Assembly: GCA_034670025.1 (NCBI GenBank)
Contig: JAXMOE010000005.1
Location: 1-64,000 of the forward strand
Length of the DNA stretch: 64,000 bases
Origin: PGYR01 sp034670025
Lineage (GTDB): Bacteria; Bacteroidota; Ignavibacteria; Kapaibacteriales; UBA2268
Reading direction: 5' to 3'
This document shows positions 34,847 to 44,872 of this stretch, piece after piece (the first letter of the stretch is position 1; every line of letters starts with the position of its first letter). Both the position numbers and the translations under genes were made by a program. Under the pieces are notes generated by a model that saw nothing but the letters and a program-made list of their open reading frames with translations, was not told the DNA's origin and did not search any database.

Positions 34847-35845
34847 TTATTTTTCTTTTAAAATTTTTTGCAATCCATATCCACAAAGCGGTAGGGCAAA
34901 TGGGTAAATATACCACATAAATCTGCCGTCAGTATAAGCCGCTGTGAATGAGTAGATTATCATCAGCACAACCATCAGCACGCCAAATAGCAGTGCGAAG
35001 TTTAGCTTTTCTGATTTGTCAATATGTTTCAGTGAATAGAAAAGTAAAATAATTGGGACACCACCAGTTAGAAGTAAGCTAATGTAAGTCCTTATCCTGC
35101 TCAGATTGAACAATAGTGAATCAAAACTAATAGTCCAGATAAAATTACTATCAGAATTAATACTTAAATTCCTTGCGACCAAACTAATAATAAGGAAAAG
35201 TAAAAAATACAAGAATGACTGGTAAAACGCTTGCTTCAGTGATTTATCTTTATAAATATATGCAAACATAAAGGGAAGAATAAGTATAGTCTTTTCATTT
35301 GTCATGGCTCCTAGAACGAGTATAAACATCAACCAACTACTCTTATCTCTTATAATAAGGTAGATACCAGCAGTAATGATTAAGATAGCAGGTGCATCGA
35401 GCAAACCGACTACCCCATAGTAAAATACTGGAAAAGAAACTGCGAATAACAGCCCACCAGCAAACTGTACCCTATCCGAAAAGCCCATAGCACCAAAAAT
35501 ATACATTAGAAATAGTACTGTTAGAATCTCACTCGAAAGGTTTATTATATTCAATGAAGTGAATGAGTCAAATGGCAGCATAGAAGCCATCATCGGGACT
35601 AATATTCGGTAAGAATAAGGTTTAGTAACTTCATCAGCAACATCTTCACCGTTGTAGTAATTAACGTACTGCACGTAGTTGTATGAGTCCAGACTCATCT
35701 CTACATCATAGCCGAGCTTTTGTCCCAAATTCTTATCGTCAGCACCGACATACTTACCTATAATTAGGTCTTGCCTGTTCCAACGTACGACAGACATCAG
35801 TATAACAGCTGCGGCTGCAAATATAAAGTATTTGTAATTCATCAA
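34847..35845 (-). CDS. Polytopic membrane protein, GT-C glycosyltransferase-like
   Basis: 332 residues with about 8-9 hydrophobic helices. After helix 1 there is a loop with DSYNYVQYVNYYNG and PYSYRILVPMMASMLPF. This is a pattern seen in bacterial GT-C-like membrane proteins that use lipid-linked sugars, but catalytic residues cannot be assigned confidently. It is 11 bp after the histidine kinase gene and is the end of the rodA-pdxA block. Confidence 0.55.
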   Translation of the reverse strand: MMNYKYFIFAAAAVILMSVVRWNRQDLIIGKYVGADDKNLGQKLGYDVEMSLDSYNYVQYVNYYNGEDVADEVTKPYSYRILVPMMASMLPFDSFTSLNIINLSSEILTVLFLMYIFGAMGFSDRVQFAGGLLFAVSFPVFYYGVVGLLDAPAILIITAGIYLIIRDKSSWLMFILVLGAMTNEKTILILPFMFAYIYKDKSLKQAFYQSFLYFLLFLIISLVARNLSINSDSNFIWTISFDSLLFNLSRIRTYISLLLTGGVPIILLFYSLKHIDKSEKLNFALLFGVLMVVLMIIYSFTAAYTDGRFMWYIYPFALPLCGYGLQKILKEK

Positions 35846-35856
35846 ATGTAAATTAA

Positions 35857-36951
35857 CTAACTAATGGGGAATGTGACGAAGAAAGTAGTACCTTTGCCCA
35901 ATTCTGATGCAAAATCAAGCATACCACCATTTTTCTCGGCGAGTTCTCTTACCAAAAGTAAACCTAAGCCCGTGCCTATCTCCTGATTTGTTCCAGGAGT
36001 AGTATGAATAATATCATTTTTGAACAGCTTAGCTTTGTCTTCCTCACTCATACCTATACCAGTGTCTTGCACCGAAATTTTTATCTTTCCAACAAAGCTA
36101 TCGACCTGCACTGTCACATCACCACCTTGCTTAGTGAACTTTACTGCATTGGACACCAAGTTAGTAAGTATCGTATCTATGTGAGTTGGGTCTGCTTCAA
36201 ATTTAGCATCTGTATTGAACGAAGTTTTAAGATTAACTCCCTTATTCTCAGCATTGAGTTTGTGCAATGATGTAACAGCTTCTACAATCATTTTTGGGTC
36301 TATTGTTTCCTTGTTCAAGTCAACTCTACCCAATTGTAATCTTCCCCAGTCCAACAGGTCAACAACAAATTTGTATTGTGCACTGAGTGATTCATAAATA
36401 TCATTGAGCATCTCGCGGCGTTCTGCTTCATCAAATGCTTCATAATCTTCAGAAATCAATCTCATCAAACTCATAACACCAGAAAGTGGACTTTTTATAT
36501 CGTGAGCAATAAGCGATATAAATTTGTCTTTGTCTTGTAACAATGACTCTCTGTCTTTTATAGCTTTAGATAGGGTAAGGTGAGTACCAGCTCTAGCTGT
36601 TAGTTCAGCGTGGTTGAATGGCTTTGTGACATAATCAACTGCACCTGACTCAAACCCCTTGGTTATATCTTCGCTACTTACCTTTGCAGAAACAAATATA
36701 ACAGGAATATCTTTAGTTTCTGAATTCTTTTTCAAAGACTGGCAAACTTCAAATCCATTCATTCCTGGCATTGATATATCCAATAAAATCAAGTCGGGTT
36801 TCTCGCTGACAGCAAGCTCAATAGCTTGTTTACCATCTTGCACTGCAATCAGTTCGCAATGGAGTGATGAAAATATAGAACCCAAAACAGTAAGGTTTTC
36901 GGGAACATCATCTACAAGAAGAATAGTTGAATCTTTAAAAATAGTGTACAT
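35857..36951 (-). CDS. Response regulator-histidine kinase hybrid (REC-HisKA-HATPase)
   Basis: 364 residues, soluble. An N-terminal receiver domain has acidic pocket Asp 14/15, phosphoacceptor Asp 58 in LLDISMPGMNG and Lys 110 in TKPF. It is joined to a HisKA domain (His 150 in SLIAHDIKSPLSG) and an HATPase_c domain with NLVSNAVKFTKQGG (N box), DTGIGM (G1) and GTGLGLLLV (G2). The receiver-first order means its kinase output is probably controlled by phosphorylation from another kinase. There is no output DNA-binding domain, and the cognate regulator is unknown. Confidence 0.92.
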   Translation of the reverse strand: MYTIFKDSTILLVDDVPENLTVLGSIFSSLHCELIAVQDGKQAIELAVSEKPDLILLDISMPGMNGFEVCQSLKKNSETKDIPVIFVSAKVSSEDITKGFESGAVDYVTKPFNHAELTARAGTHLTLSKAIKDRESLLQDKDKFISLIAHDIKSPLSGVMSLMRLISEDYEAFDEAERREMLNDIYESLSAQYKFVVDLLDWGRLQLGRVDLNKETIDPKMIVEAVTSLHKLNAENKGVNLKTSFNTDAKFEADPTHIDTILTNLVSNAVKFTKQGGDVTVQVDSFVGKIKISVQDTGIGMSEEDKAKLFKNDIIHTTPGTNQEIGTGLGLLLVRELAEKNGGMLDFASELGKGTTFFVTFPIS

Positions 36952-36999
36952 TATTGTCTTTTATCTTATATTTTAATCAGCAAATATAATGAAATTCCG

Positions 37000-37995
37000 T
37001 TAATTTTTGAAATTAATCCTGTTATTAACAATATCAATACCTGCTACGATTGCTTCCAAGGTGCTTTGTTCAGAGGCAATTCCTTTACCTGCTATAGAAA
37101 ACCCAGTGCCGTGGTCTGGCGAAACTCTAACAATTATCAGATTTGCAGTAAAGTTTACTCCACCTCCATTTGCTAATAACTTAAGCGGTATAAGCCCTTG
37201 GTCGTGGTACATAGCGAGTATTCCGTCGTAGTTCTTATAGTCGCCGAACCCAAAAAAACCATCGGCAGGAAAAGTGCCATACGCTTTAGAGTTTTGATAT
37301 TTGTCATTCAATTCGCTAATCATTCGATTAATAATAGTTTGCTCTTCTGTGCCAATATTTCCCTCTTCCCCTGCGTGCGGGTTCAGCCCGAGTAGAGCAA
37401 TTTTTGGTGAAGAAATACCGTAATCTTTCCTTAGCGATAACTCAAACGCTGCATATTTATTTTCAATTAGCTCTGGAGTGATTAGATTAGCCACTTTGCT
37501 AATTGGTTCATGAACAGTAACCAATGCAACTCTCACATCGGAGCTAAAAAGTATCATAAGGGGGTCAGAAACAAACGAATCGCCTAACATTTCAGTATGG
37601 CCAGGAAACTTGAATCCAGATAGTGAGATTGACTTTTTGTTTATTGGTAATGTAAGAATTATATCTGATTCACCAGATTTAACACTCTCCACGGCTGACG
37701 AGATGCTATCGGAAGCAATTTTGCCCATATTACCATCTAACTTGCCGAATTCCAGCTCCGCATTGCTTTCGTCTCCAACAATCTCGATTTTGTAGTCATT
37801 AATATTCAATATGCTATTGTCGATTGTGTAGTCTAATTTAAGCATATCCAAATAATTAACCACTAAATTTTTTGGTGAGAATAGCTTAAAGATGATTTTT
37901 GTGTCTGGTATAGTTAGTATCTGCAATGCTTTAGCAAAGCACTCCAAACCAATGCCGTTCAAATCACCGACTGATACTGCAATATTCAATGTCAT
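37000..37995 (-). CDS. pdxA: 4-hydroxythreonine-4-phosphate dehydrogenase
   Basis: 331 residues. It shows VSVGDLNGIGLE at the N-terminus, metal-binding regions FPGHTEML and LGLNPHAGEEGNIG, and MYHDQGLIPLKLLA and VRVSPDHGTGFSIAGKG near the C-terminus. It oxidises 4-phosphohydroxy-L-threonine in the DXP-dependent pyridoxal phosphate pathway. The start overlaps the rodA stop by 4 bp (ATGA). Confidence 0.95.
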   Translation of the reverse strand: MTLNIAVSVGDLNGIGLECFAKALQILTIPDTKIIFKLFSPKNLVVNYLDMLKLDYTIDNSILNINDYKIEIVGDESNAELEFGKLDGNMGKIASDSISSAVESVKSGESDIILTLPINKKSISLSGFKFPGHTEMLGDSFVSDPLMILFSSDVRVALVTVHEPISKVANLITPELIENKYAAFELSLRKDYGISSPKIALLGLNPHAGEEGNIGTEEQTIINRMISELNDKYQNSKAYGTFPADGFFGFGDYKNYDGILAMYHDQGLIPLKLLANGGGVNFTANLIIVRVSPDHGTGFSIAGKGIASEQSTLEAIVAGIDIVNNRINFKN

Positions 37996-39230
37996 AATAT
38001 TTTCTGTGTTCTGTTAGCGTTGAGTAATAAACCTACCAATATCATATTGAACAGCAACGAAGTGCCTCCGTAGCTCATAAACGGGAGAGGAATACCCATC
38101 ACAGGCATCATCCCTATCACCATACCGATATTGATGAGTATATGATAAAGGAAAATAACACCAATTCCAAAACAGAGAATTTTGAAGTAAATAAAATCAT
38201 TTTCTATCGCTAATTTCATAGATCTGAGTATCAGCACCATAAAAAGTATTATTATACTGGCACCACCAACAAAACCAAACTCTTCGGTAGGTACGGAATA
38301 TATAAAGTCAGTCCATTGCTCAGGTATGTATCTTAATTGCGTAAGCGTTCCTTCTTGGAACCCCTTGCCAGTAATCCCACCACTACCTACAGCCAATTTT
38401 GATTGCATTACATTATATCCAGCACCACGAGGGTCACTCGCTGGGTCGAGGAATGAGTCAATTCTCGCTTGCTGGTGTGGAGCCATACTTTTGTAAACTA
38501 TTGGCCCAGCCAAACCAACTGCAAATAGAGCAGCGGCGGCTATAATTTTCAGGGGTAAATTTCCTTTCATTATAAACACTGCAATCGAAAAAACACCTGC
38601 TGCAACCAAATAGATTACAGAATTGCTCAATGAAGCAATCAGAATAATTGGTGCTACTATTACAACTAACAATATGATAGAATTGAATCCAGTCCAGAAG
38701 AGTATGCCTATGAATATAGCCAGAAGTACCGAAGCCGAACCTACATCGGGTTGCATCATTACCAATGCCACCATAGGTAGCAGTAGTAACACAGAGCGTC
38801 CGAGTATGTTGATTTTGTTTATACTCCTTCCCTTTTCAGACAGATAGCTCGACAGAGCCATCAGAAGCCCAAGTTTCGCAAACTCAGCAGGCTGCAGATT
38901 GAACCCACCCAGCCGTATCCAACCCATAGTTCCGTTTATCCGGACACCAATGAAAAGCACTAATACTAACATCAGTAGCGATAGACCATAGACCCAATAG
39001 GACAGTGATTTTAGTTTCTTGTGAGGGAAAAAGGCAACAGACAACATCACAACCAATCCCAATGATGCTGATATAACTTGCTTAGTAAACAAGCTATCAG
39101 AAAAAGTGGAAGTAGCTGAATAAATAGACAAAATACCGAATACGGTAAGTGTCACAACCGTGAAGAAAGTAGTCCAATCAAAATTTTCTACTTTTTTCTC
39201 AGTTAACCTGCTATCAAAAGGACTAGCCAA
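37992..39230 (-). CDS. rodA: Rod-shape peptidoglycan polymerase RodA (SEDS family)
   Basis: 412 residues with about 10 membrane helices. It has SEDS signatures GTMGWIRLGGFNLQPAEFAKLGL, QPDVGSASV and GMMPVMGIPLPFMSYGGTSLL. It is a glycosyltransferase that elongates the lateral wall with a class B PBP. The start is TTG at 39230 inside the last codons of purC; the next Met is at residue 61, past the first helix, so TTG is required. It overlaps purC by 8 bp and pdxA by 4 bp. Confidence 0.93.
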   Translation of the reverse strand: MASPFDSRLTEKKVENFDWTTFFTVVTLTVFGILSIYSATSTFSDSLFTKQVISASLGLVVMLSVAFFPHKKLKSLSYWVYGLSLLMLVLVLFIGVRINGTMGWIRLGGFNLQPAEFAKLGLLMALSSYLSEKGRSINKINILGRSVLLLLPMVALVMMQPDVGSASVLLAIFIGILFWTGFNSIILLVVIVAPIILIASLSNSVIYLVAAGVFSIAVFIMKGNLPLKIIAAAALFAVGLAGPIVYKSMAPHQQARIDSFLDPASDPRGAGYNVMQSKLAVGSGGITGKGFQEGTLTQLRYIPEQWTDFIYSVPTEEFGFVGGASIIILFMVLILRSMKLAIENDFIYFKILCFGIGVIFLYHILINIGMVIGMMPVMGIPLPFMSYGGTSLLFNMILVGLLLNANRTQKIL

Positions 39231-40104
39231 CGTATTCTCTGCCAGTTATTTTTACGAATGCTTCTTTGTACTTTGATAATATTTTGTTGATTACTTCATC
39301 TGGTAAGGTTGGAGCAGGTGGCGTTTTATCCCAATCTAAGCTTTCCAGATAATCACGCAATATTTGTTTGTCATAATTTGTTGGTTCATTGCCCGGTGAG
39401 TAATCTTCCGCAAGCCACATACGTGAAGAATCAGGTGTCAGCGCTTCATCAATTAGTATGACGCTTCCATCTTCAAGTTCACCAAACTCAAACTTAGTGT
39501 CGGCAAGTAATACTCCCTCTTGCTCTAATTTGCGGCTGCCGTAATTATATAAATTTATAGACATATCTCTCAGCTTGTCAGTCAGATCTTTGCCTAATAT
39601 ATCGCAGCATTGCTCATAAGCTATGTTCTCATCGTGGCCTTCGTCTGCCTTTGTCGATGGAGTGAATATAGGCTCGTCTAATTTGCCATATTTCTCTAAA
39701 CCAGCGGGCAAGTTAACGCCACATATTTCACCAGTTTCCTGATATGCCTTCCAGCCCGAACCAGCTATGTAACCACGAACAATAAACTCTACTGGTAGCG
39801 GTTTTGCTTTCTTGACTATCATACTGCGACCATTAAGATAATCAGCGTATTCCAAAAGTGATGGATATTCCGTAGCAGTATCACTTACTAAATGATTCTC
39901 AATTATACCTGTCGTCTCTTTTAACCAATATGTTGATATTTGATTCAATATCTTTCCCTTCTCGGGAACAGTTTCGTTCATAATAACATCGAATGCAGAA
40001 ATTCTGTCGCTCGCTACAATCAAAAGCTCATTCCCAATATCATATACTTCTCTGACTTTTCCTTTGCGGACTAAGTCCAAACCATCTAAATTGTCCTTGT
40101 TCAT
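39223..40104 (-). CDS. purC: SAICAR synthetase
   Basis: 293 residues. It shows LVRKGKVREVYDIG (ATP-binding N-terminal strand), ASDRISAFDV, EFIVRGYIAGSGW, DTKFEFG and DEALTPDSSRMW. It joins aspartate to CAIR in purine synthesis. It is the long, single-domain yeast/Bacteroidota-type enzyme. It sits 4 bp after the GH2-like gene and overlaps rodA. Confidence 0.96.
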   Translation of the reverse strand: MNKDNLDGLDLVRKGKVREVYDIGNELLIVASDRISAFDVIMNETVPEKGKILNQISTYWLKETTGIIENHLVSDTATEYPSLLEYADYLNGRSMIVKKAKPLPVEFIVRGYIAGSGWKAYQETGEICGVNLPAGLEKYGKLDEPIFTPSTKADEGHDENIAYEQCCDILGKDLTDKLRDMSINLYNYGSRKLEQEGVLLADTKFEFGELEDGSVILIDEALTPDSSRMWLAEDYSPGNEPTNYDKQILRDYLESLDWDKTPPAPTLPDEVINKILSKYKEAFVKITGREYVG

Positions 40105-40108
40105 ATCC

Positions 40109-42652
40109 TTATACCATTACTGTCAATACATAAATCAAATAGTCAATAACCGAACGGCTCCATTGCATTAGGAACAACGGAATGCCCAACACTATTAGTG
40201 CTAATGCGATCTCTATCAAATAAACTTTGCCACGTGGTTTATCCAACACCACTGCAGACGATTTCAACAATCGCAACATCGACCAGATTTTTACAAATCC
40301 AAGAATTGCAAATATCATTAGATATCCATTATCCATTTCGCCAAATATCTTAATCATAAACGACGCTACTATTAGCAACAGTATTGTCGGGATTAGCGAC
40401 CATGTAGCTAAAGTGAATGCGTCTTTGTAGAATAATCGGACTGAAAGTGCAAATGCTGTTATCTTCAAAAACAAAGCAATAAACAATATATAGAGCATTA
40501 CGATTAGTGACATCACTAATATTAACAATGCTGGAGTCCAAACTAATGCAAACAAATTTTCTTTAATTATTGCAATTGGAATGCCCATATTCAGGAAATA
40601 CTCCAAAGTGCTACTGAAACGAAGATAATAGAAAGTAGCAGCAACAAATGAGGCAATAGATACCGAAATCAATACGGCCAAAACACTAGTTTGAATAGTT
40701 GATATTAACCGCTGGTCTCTTATGTCTGCATAAAAATTATAGGGCCTCAGAATAGAGCGGAAGAAATACTCTCTGAATCTCTTGAATCTATTAATCATAA
40801 TTAAGAATATCAGCCCGAACACTATCCCCGTTACTAAAAACACAACCGTTTGGTCAGCTCTGTCATCGCTGCCTGCTGTGAGTAATGGCTCTTTTTCATT
40901 ATTGAATATTGATTTTACAGCTTTGAACGAAGAGCGTTCGTTTCTTTTCCTGTCAACTAACCCAGATGTGAAAATATACTTATTCTCACTATTGCTTATC
41001 ATAACGGGTTGTTGAAGTAAGTAATCATTGTAAGTATCAATAGTAAAGCCAGCTATGTTAGCTGTGCTAAGTACAGAGTAAGAGTTAAGTAAATAATAAG
41101 CTTGAAATTCGAGTGATAGCTGATCAGCATATCCATTCTTATTGTCTTGCTCCACAGCTGTACCTAACTCGCAAACTAAAGGTAGTGCACTTATATTTCG
41201 TTGCAAATCTTCTAATCGTTTCAGTTGAGTGTTAAAATCATAACTCTTGTTGTTGAAACTAACAACCAAGAAATCGAAGCCATTTATGTTTGGATAATCA
41301 GCATTGGTGTATATTGTCTTGTGTATTAAGTTATTTGTGTGTTGGTTCAACGAAGTGATTAATTTATTACTGTAATCCTTCTGCATATCTGAACTTTCAC
41401 CAGAGTAAGAATAAATACCATAACTAAAAATACTCGGTGAGTTATCTACTGTGCTCAATATTCTATCTGCAATGTTCTGCATTCTGACAATAACTTCATC
41501 GCTATTTAGAATAGAATTTGGAGTGTTATAAGACGGAAATTCATATAGTACAAAAAGTCCATATTTGCTAGTTAGTTTTATTAACTCTGGGTGTGGTAAA
41601 CCAAATTTTACTCTAATAGCATTGGCACCCAATTTCTTAATTTCTCTTATGTCTTTTTCGTATTGACTAAGAGGAATAGATTGCCCATAGCCCTCATAAT
41701 CATCAATATAATTTACTGATTTTAGTTCAAAGGGTGTGCCGTTCAAAATAAACTTATTGCCCTTGTCAGAACTGATAATCTCTACTTTCTTGAATCCAAA
41801 CTCAGTAGAAAATTCATCAATCACTACACCATTTTGCAATATTTGTGTAACCAACTGATACTCATTCGGAGTGTCTGGCGACCATAGTTTAGGATTGTTT
41901 ACTACTGCTTTTACATCGAAGTCATAAGACCTGTTGTTTTCTGATTTTATGGTCTCACTGCCCAAACTTTGTTTTGTCCCATCACCAAATAAGTATGTCT
42001 TTATTTGAAGTGAACCGTTTGATTGTTTTAATTGCCCTGTAGATACTGTTCCTGTTACATTCAGTGCGGCACTGTTTCCATTATCACTTAATTTGTAGCT
42101 ACTGTTAATACTTTTTACCCATGCTCCAGCAGTGCTTACTAAGAGTACCTTTCGTACAATCCCTGTTGCAGCTCGTTTAGCGTGCAGAGGTAATTTCTGT
42201 ATTTGTGAAGCATAGCCCTCAGTTGGGTTAACAACTATTTTCAGCTCGTTAGTACCCTCTTTTAGTGAATTGTTGGGTAAATTTACCCAAAACTCAGTCA
42301 TACCACCAAAATTACTGCCCAGAAATTGATTATTTATGTAGAACTCACCATTGTCAGAAATTCCTTGTAGGTTAAGATGAAATGAGCGATTTGTAATATC
42401 TCTGCTACTGAAGCTAATGTTTCTCTTGAATACAATTGTTGACCCATCGTAACTAGTAAATGGAACGTGCTGCTTTTCCCAGCTGTCACCCTCATCATAA
42501 GAAACGTCCCATTCCCCAGACAAATCAACTGTGTTACGAGTTATTTTACTGGTAGTTATAGTTGTGTCTTGCTCATTTTCGAGCTGCGTTTGTGGTTGTT
42601 GTGCTAAGGCAGGCAAGGCCCAAAGCAATAAAACTAATAGGTATCTTATCAT
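40109..42652 (-). CDS. GH2-like protein fused to a six-helix membrane domain, probable pseudoenzyme
   Basis: 847 residues. A signal peptide (1-18) is followed by a jelly-roll sugar-binding domain typical of GH2 (LSGEWDVSYDEGD..., about 40-175) and an Ig-like domain (about 180-300). A TIM-barrel-like domain (about 300-575) comes next, then about six transmembrane helices (602-847). In the barrel the usual acid/base segment, W-S-x-x-N-E, reads SIFSYGIYSYSGES (407-420): the Asn-Glu pair is gone. A Glu in the nucleophile-like position (E495, VCELG) remains. So it may bind glycans without cleaving them, or use another residue. It sits 3 bp after a bi-domain oxidoreductase and 4 bp before purC. Confidence 0.72.
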   Translation of the reverse strand: MIRYLLVLLLWALPALAQQPQTQLENEQDTTITTSKITRNTVDLSGEWDVSYDEGDSWEKQHVPFTSYDGSTIVFKRNISFSSRDITNRSFHLNLQGISDNGEFYINNQFLGSNFGGMTEFWVNLPNNSLKEGTNELKIVVNPTEGYASQIQKLPLHAKRAATGIVRKVLLVSTAGAWVKSINSSYKLSDNGNSAALNVTGTVSTGQLKQSNGSLQIKTYLFGDGTKQSLGSETIKSENNRSYDFDVKAVVNNPKLWSPDTPNEYQLVTQILQNGVVIDEFSTEFGFKKVEIISSDKGNKFILNGTPFELKSVNYIDDYEGYGQSIPLSQYEKDIREIKKLGANAIRVKFGLPHPELIKLTSKYGLFVLYEFPSYNTPNSILNSDEVIVRMQNIADRILSTVDNSPSIFSYGIYSYSGESSDMQKDYSNKLITSLNQHTNNLIHKTIYTNADYPNINGFDFLVVSFNNKSYDFNTQLKRLEDLQRNISALPLVCELGTAVEQDNKNGYADQLSLEFQAYYLLNSYSVLSTANIAGFTIDTYNDYLLQQPVMISNSENKYIFTSGLVDRKRNERSSFKAVKSIFNNEKEPLLTAGSDDRADQTVVFLVTGIVFGLIFLIMINRFKRFREYFFRSILRPYNFYADIRDQRLISTIQTSVLAVLISVSIASFVAATFYYLRFSSTLEYFLNMGIPIAIIKENLFALVWTPALLILVMSLIVMLYILFIALFLKITAFALSVRLFYKDAFTLATWSLIPTILLLIVASFMIKIFGEMDNGYLMIFAILGFVKIWSMLRLLKSSAVVLDKPRGKVYLIEIALALIVLGIPLFLMQWSRSVIDYLIYVLTVMV

Positions 42653-42655
42653 TTT

Positions 42656-44788
42656 TTAGTAACTGATTGTAATTGGTTTCGATTTTTTCAATGATTCTAA
42701 TATAGCAAAAGTACACTTGGTTACGGCATATAAATCTTGTTTAGGGATTAGTTCTTTACCAGACTTAAGAGATTTTATAAAAAGTTCCATTTCTGATTTT
42801 ATCCCTTTTTCGCCGTCCATTTTGTAATCTGTTGCTTTCTTTCCCTTGTGTAACGTTACCGATTCAAAGTTGTTCATAGTCAGAGCGGTATTCTCAAAGA
42901 ACACTTCGCAGTATTCCTTTGCTAAACTCCCATCGCCCGAAGAAATATACTCTAACACCCCAACGGAGCCGTCTTCAAACTTAATTGTAGCAGCTACATT
43001 GTCTTCGTTGAGCTTGGCTTCCGAATTGCCAGAAAATGACTCTGCATAGACTCTAATCGGCTTGCTGTCTGTCAAAAAAAGCATAGTGTCAATAAAGTGG
43101 CAACCTTCGCCAACAATCCTACCGCCGCCTTCTGCTCTTTGTGTCCAATGGTCTTTCGGTATGTGCCCAGCATTAACTCTGTACTTAACCATTAGTGGTT
43201 CTTTGCGTCCTTTTAGCTCTTCTTTTATCTTTTTGAAAGACTTGGAGAATCTACGGTTGAATCCCACCATCAGTTGCTTGTCCGATTTGCTTGCCGCTTC
43301 TATTATCTCGTTTAGCTCTTCTTCATTGAGTGCTAATGGTTTTTCTACGTATATATTCTTTCCATTTTTCAGAGCTGAAATAACATATTTTGCGTGAGTA
43401 TTGTGCCACGAAGCAACCATTACCGTGTTAATTGAGCTATCTTTTATCAGCTCATCGGGATTAGCACTTGCTTTTTCAAAAGCGAAGTTAGTAGCTACAG
43501 TTTTAGAACTTGCTGAGCTATTATTAGCAACGGCTACAAACTGCACCCCTTGTTTAGCCAATGGCGGAAGCAAGTAGTTTTGTGCGAACTGACCTGCACC
43601 AACGAATCCAATTTTTATATCAGATTCGGTACTTTTTTGGCCTGTGCTAATGAAGTCAGTTTTCTTATTTTCTCTTTCAGGATAGTTAATCAATATACCC
43701 AAATACGGCTCTGTTCCATTGCTTATCAAATCGTAAGCTTTTGATGCCTCAGCTACATTGTAACTGTGGGTTGTCATATCCTTAATGTTTATATTATTCT
43801 TTGCTATTAATTCAACGAACGATTGCATATTGCGGTTTTCAGTCCACCTTACGAATGCGTAAGGGTAATCATTACCTTGCTCTTCGTAGAATGCGTCGTA
43901 CCTCCCAGGCCCATAGCTCGATGATATTTTTAATTCAATTTCTTTTTTGTAGAATGGGTGGCGTTTCATATCCATACCAATAGCACCAACAATCACGACT
44001 TTCCCCCTTTTTCGGGTCATTTCCATCGCCATTTGGAGTGGTGCGGAGCTACCAGTGGATGCCGTTATGATAGTAGAATCGGCACCTTCGCCATTGCTTC
44101 TCGCTATCACTTGCTGCACATTTTCTGAGGAGCTTTTCAGCACCGAATCGCAACCAAATTTTGTTCCAAGTTCCATTGCTCTTTCGTCAATATCCATACC
44201 GATTACATTGCAACCAGCGGCCTTGAGGAACTGAACTGTAATCAATCCCAAAAGTCCCAAGCCAACAACTACTACATTTTCGCCTAAGTTCGGTGCTGCT
44301 TGGCGGAAACCCTGCATAGCAATAGCACCGACAGTTGTGTAAGCAGCATCTTCGTAGCTTACGGTGTCAGCTATGTGAACCACTAAGTTTTTTGGTACGG
44401 CTATAATTTCTGCGTGGTTTGCTATTCCTGCACCAGCTGCAGCAACTCTGTCTCCTGGCTTGAACTCATCGCAATCTGATTCGATAACCACACCCGATGC
44501 CGAGTAGCCGAGCAATTTGAAAGAATTGAGCTTAGCGTTTACTCGCCTTGCCGTTTCCTTTATTCCATAGTTTTTTACTGCATCGATTACCACTTTCACT
44601 TGGTCTGGCTGTTTTTTTGCTCTGGTGAGCAAGCTGCCTTGTGCGTTATCTACCGATGTTTTTTCTGTGCCAGCACTGATTAGGGTGTTTTTCACCTCTA
44701 TCAGCACACCACCAGTTGGGCATTGTGGAGATGGCATTTCTTCTGTGCGTACTTCGCCAGATTTTTGATATTGAACTACTTGAAGCAT
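42656..44788 (-). CDS. Bi-domain oxidoreductase (zinc-type alcohol dehydrogenase + Gfo/Idh/MocA)
   Basis: 710 residues. The first half (about 1-365) is an MDR/alcohol dehydrogenase fold with GYSASGVVIESDCDEFKPGD and the NAD site VVVGLGLLGLITVQF. The second half (about 392-710) is a Gfo/Idh/MocA sugar dehydrogenase with GFVGAGQFAQNY and EKPLALNEEEL. Proteins of this exact two-part design occur in surface-polysaccharide clusters, often near heparinase-like enzymes, and are thought to modify sugar residues; the substrate is not known. The next gene, also glycan-related, is 3 bp away. Confidence 0.88.
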   Translation of the reverse strand: MLQVVQYQKSGEVRTEEMPSPQCPTGGVLIEVKNTLISAGTEKTSVDNAQGSLLTRAKKQPDQVKVVIDAVKNYGIKETARRVNAKLNSFKLLGYSASGVVIESDCDEFKPGDRVAAAGAGIANHAEIIAVPKNLVVHIADTVSYEDAAYTTVGAIAMQGFRQAAPNLGENVVVVGLGLLGLITVQFLKAAGCNVIGMDIDERAMELGTKFGCDSVLKSSSENVQQVIARSNGEGADSTIITASTGSSAPLQMAMEMTRKRGKVVIVGAIGMDMKRHPFYKKEIELKISSSYGPGRYDAFYEEQGNDYPYAFVRWTENRNMQSFVELIAKNNINIKDMTTHSYNVAEASKAYDLISNGTEPYLGILINYPERENKKTDFISTGQKSTESDIKIGFVGAGQFAQNYLLPPLAKQGVQFVAVANNSSASSKTVATNFAFEKASANPDELIKDSSINTVMVASWHNTHAKYVISALKNGKNIYVEKPLALNEEELNEIIEAASKSDKQLMVGFNRRFSKSFKKIKEELKGRKEPLMVKYRVNAGHIPKDHWTQRAEGGGRIVGEGCHFIDTMLFLTDSKPIRVYAESFSGNSEAKLNEDNVAATIKFEDGSVGVLEYISSGDGSLAKEYCEVFFENTALTMNNFESVTLHKGKKATDYKMDGEKGIKSEMELFIKSLKSGKELIPKQDLYAVTKCTFAILESLKKSKPITISY

Positions 44789-44872
44789 TGATTTTTTTAT
44801 GTATTTCTGTATTATACAAAGATATGAATTTAATTGGAAAAATGGAGGACATATTCAAATTGGAATAAACCA

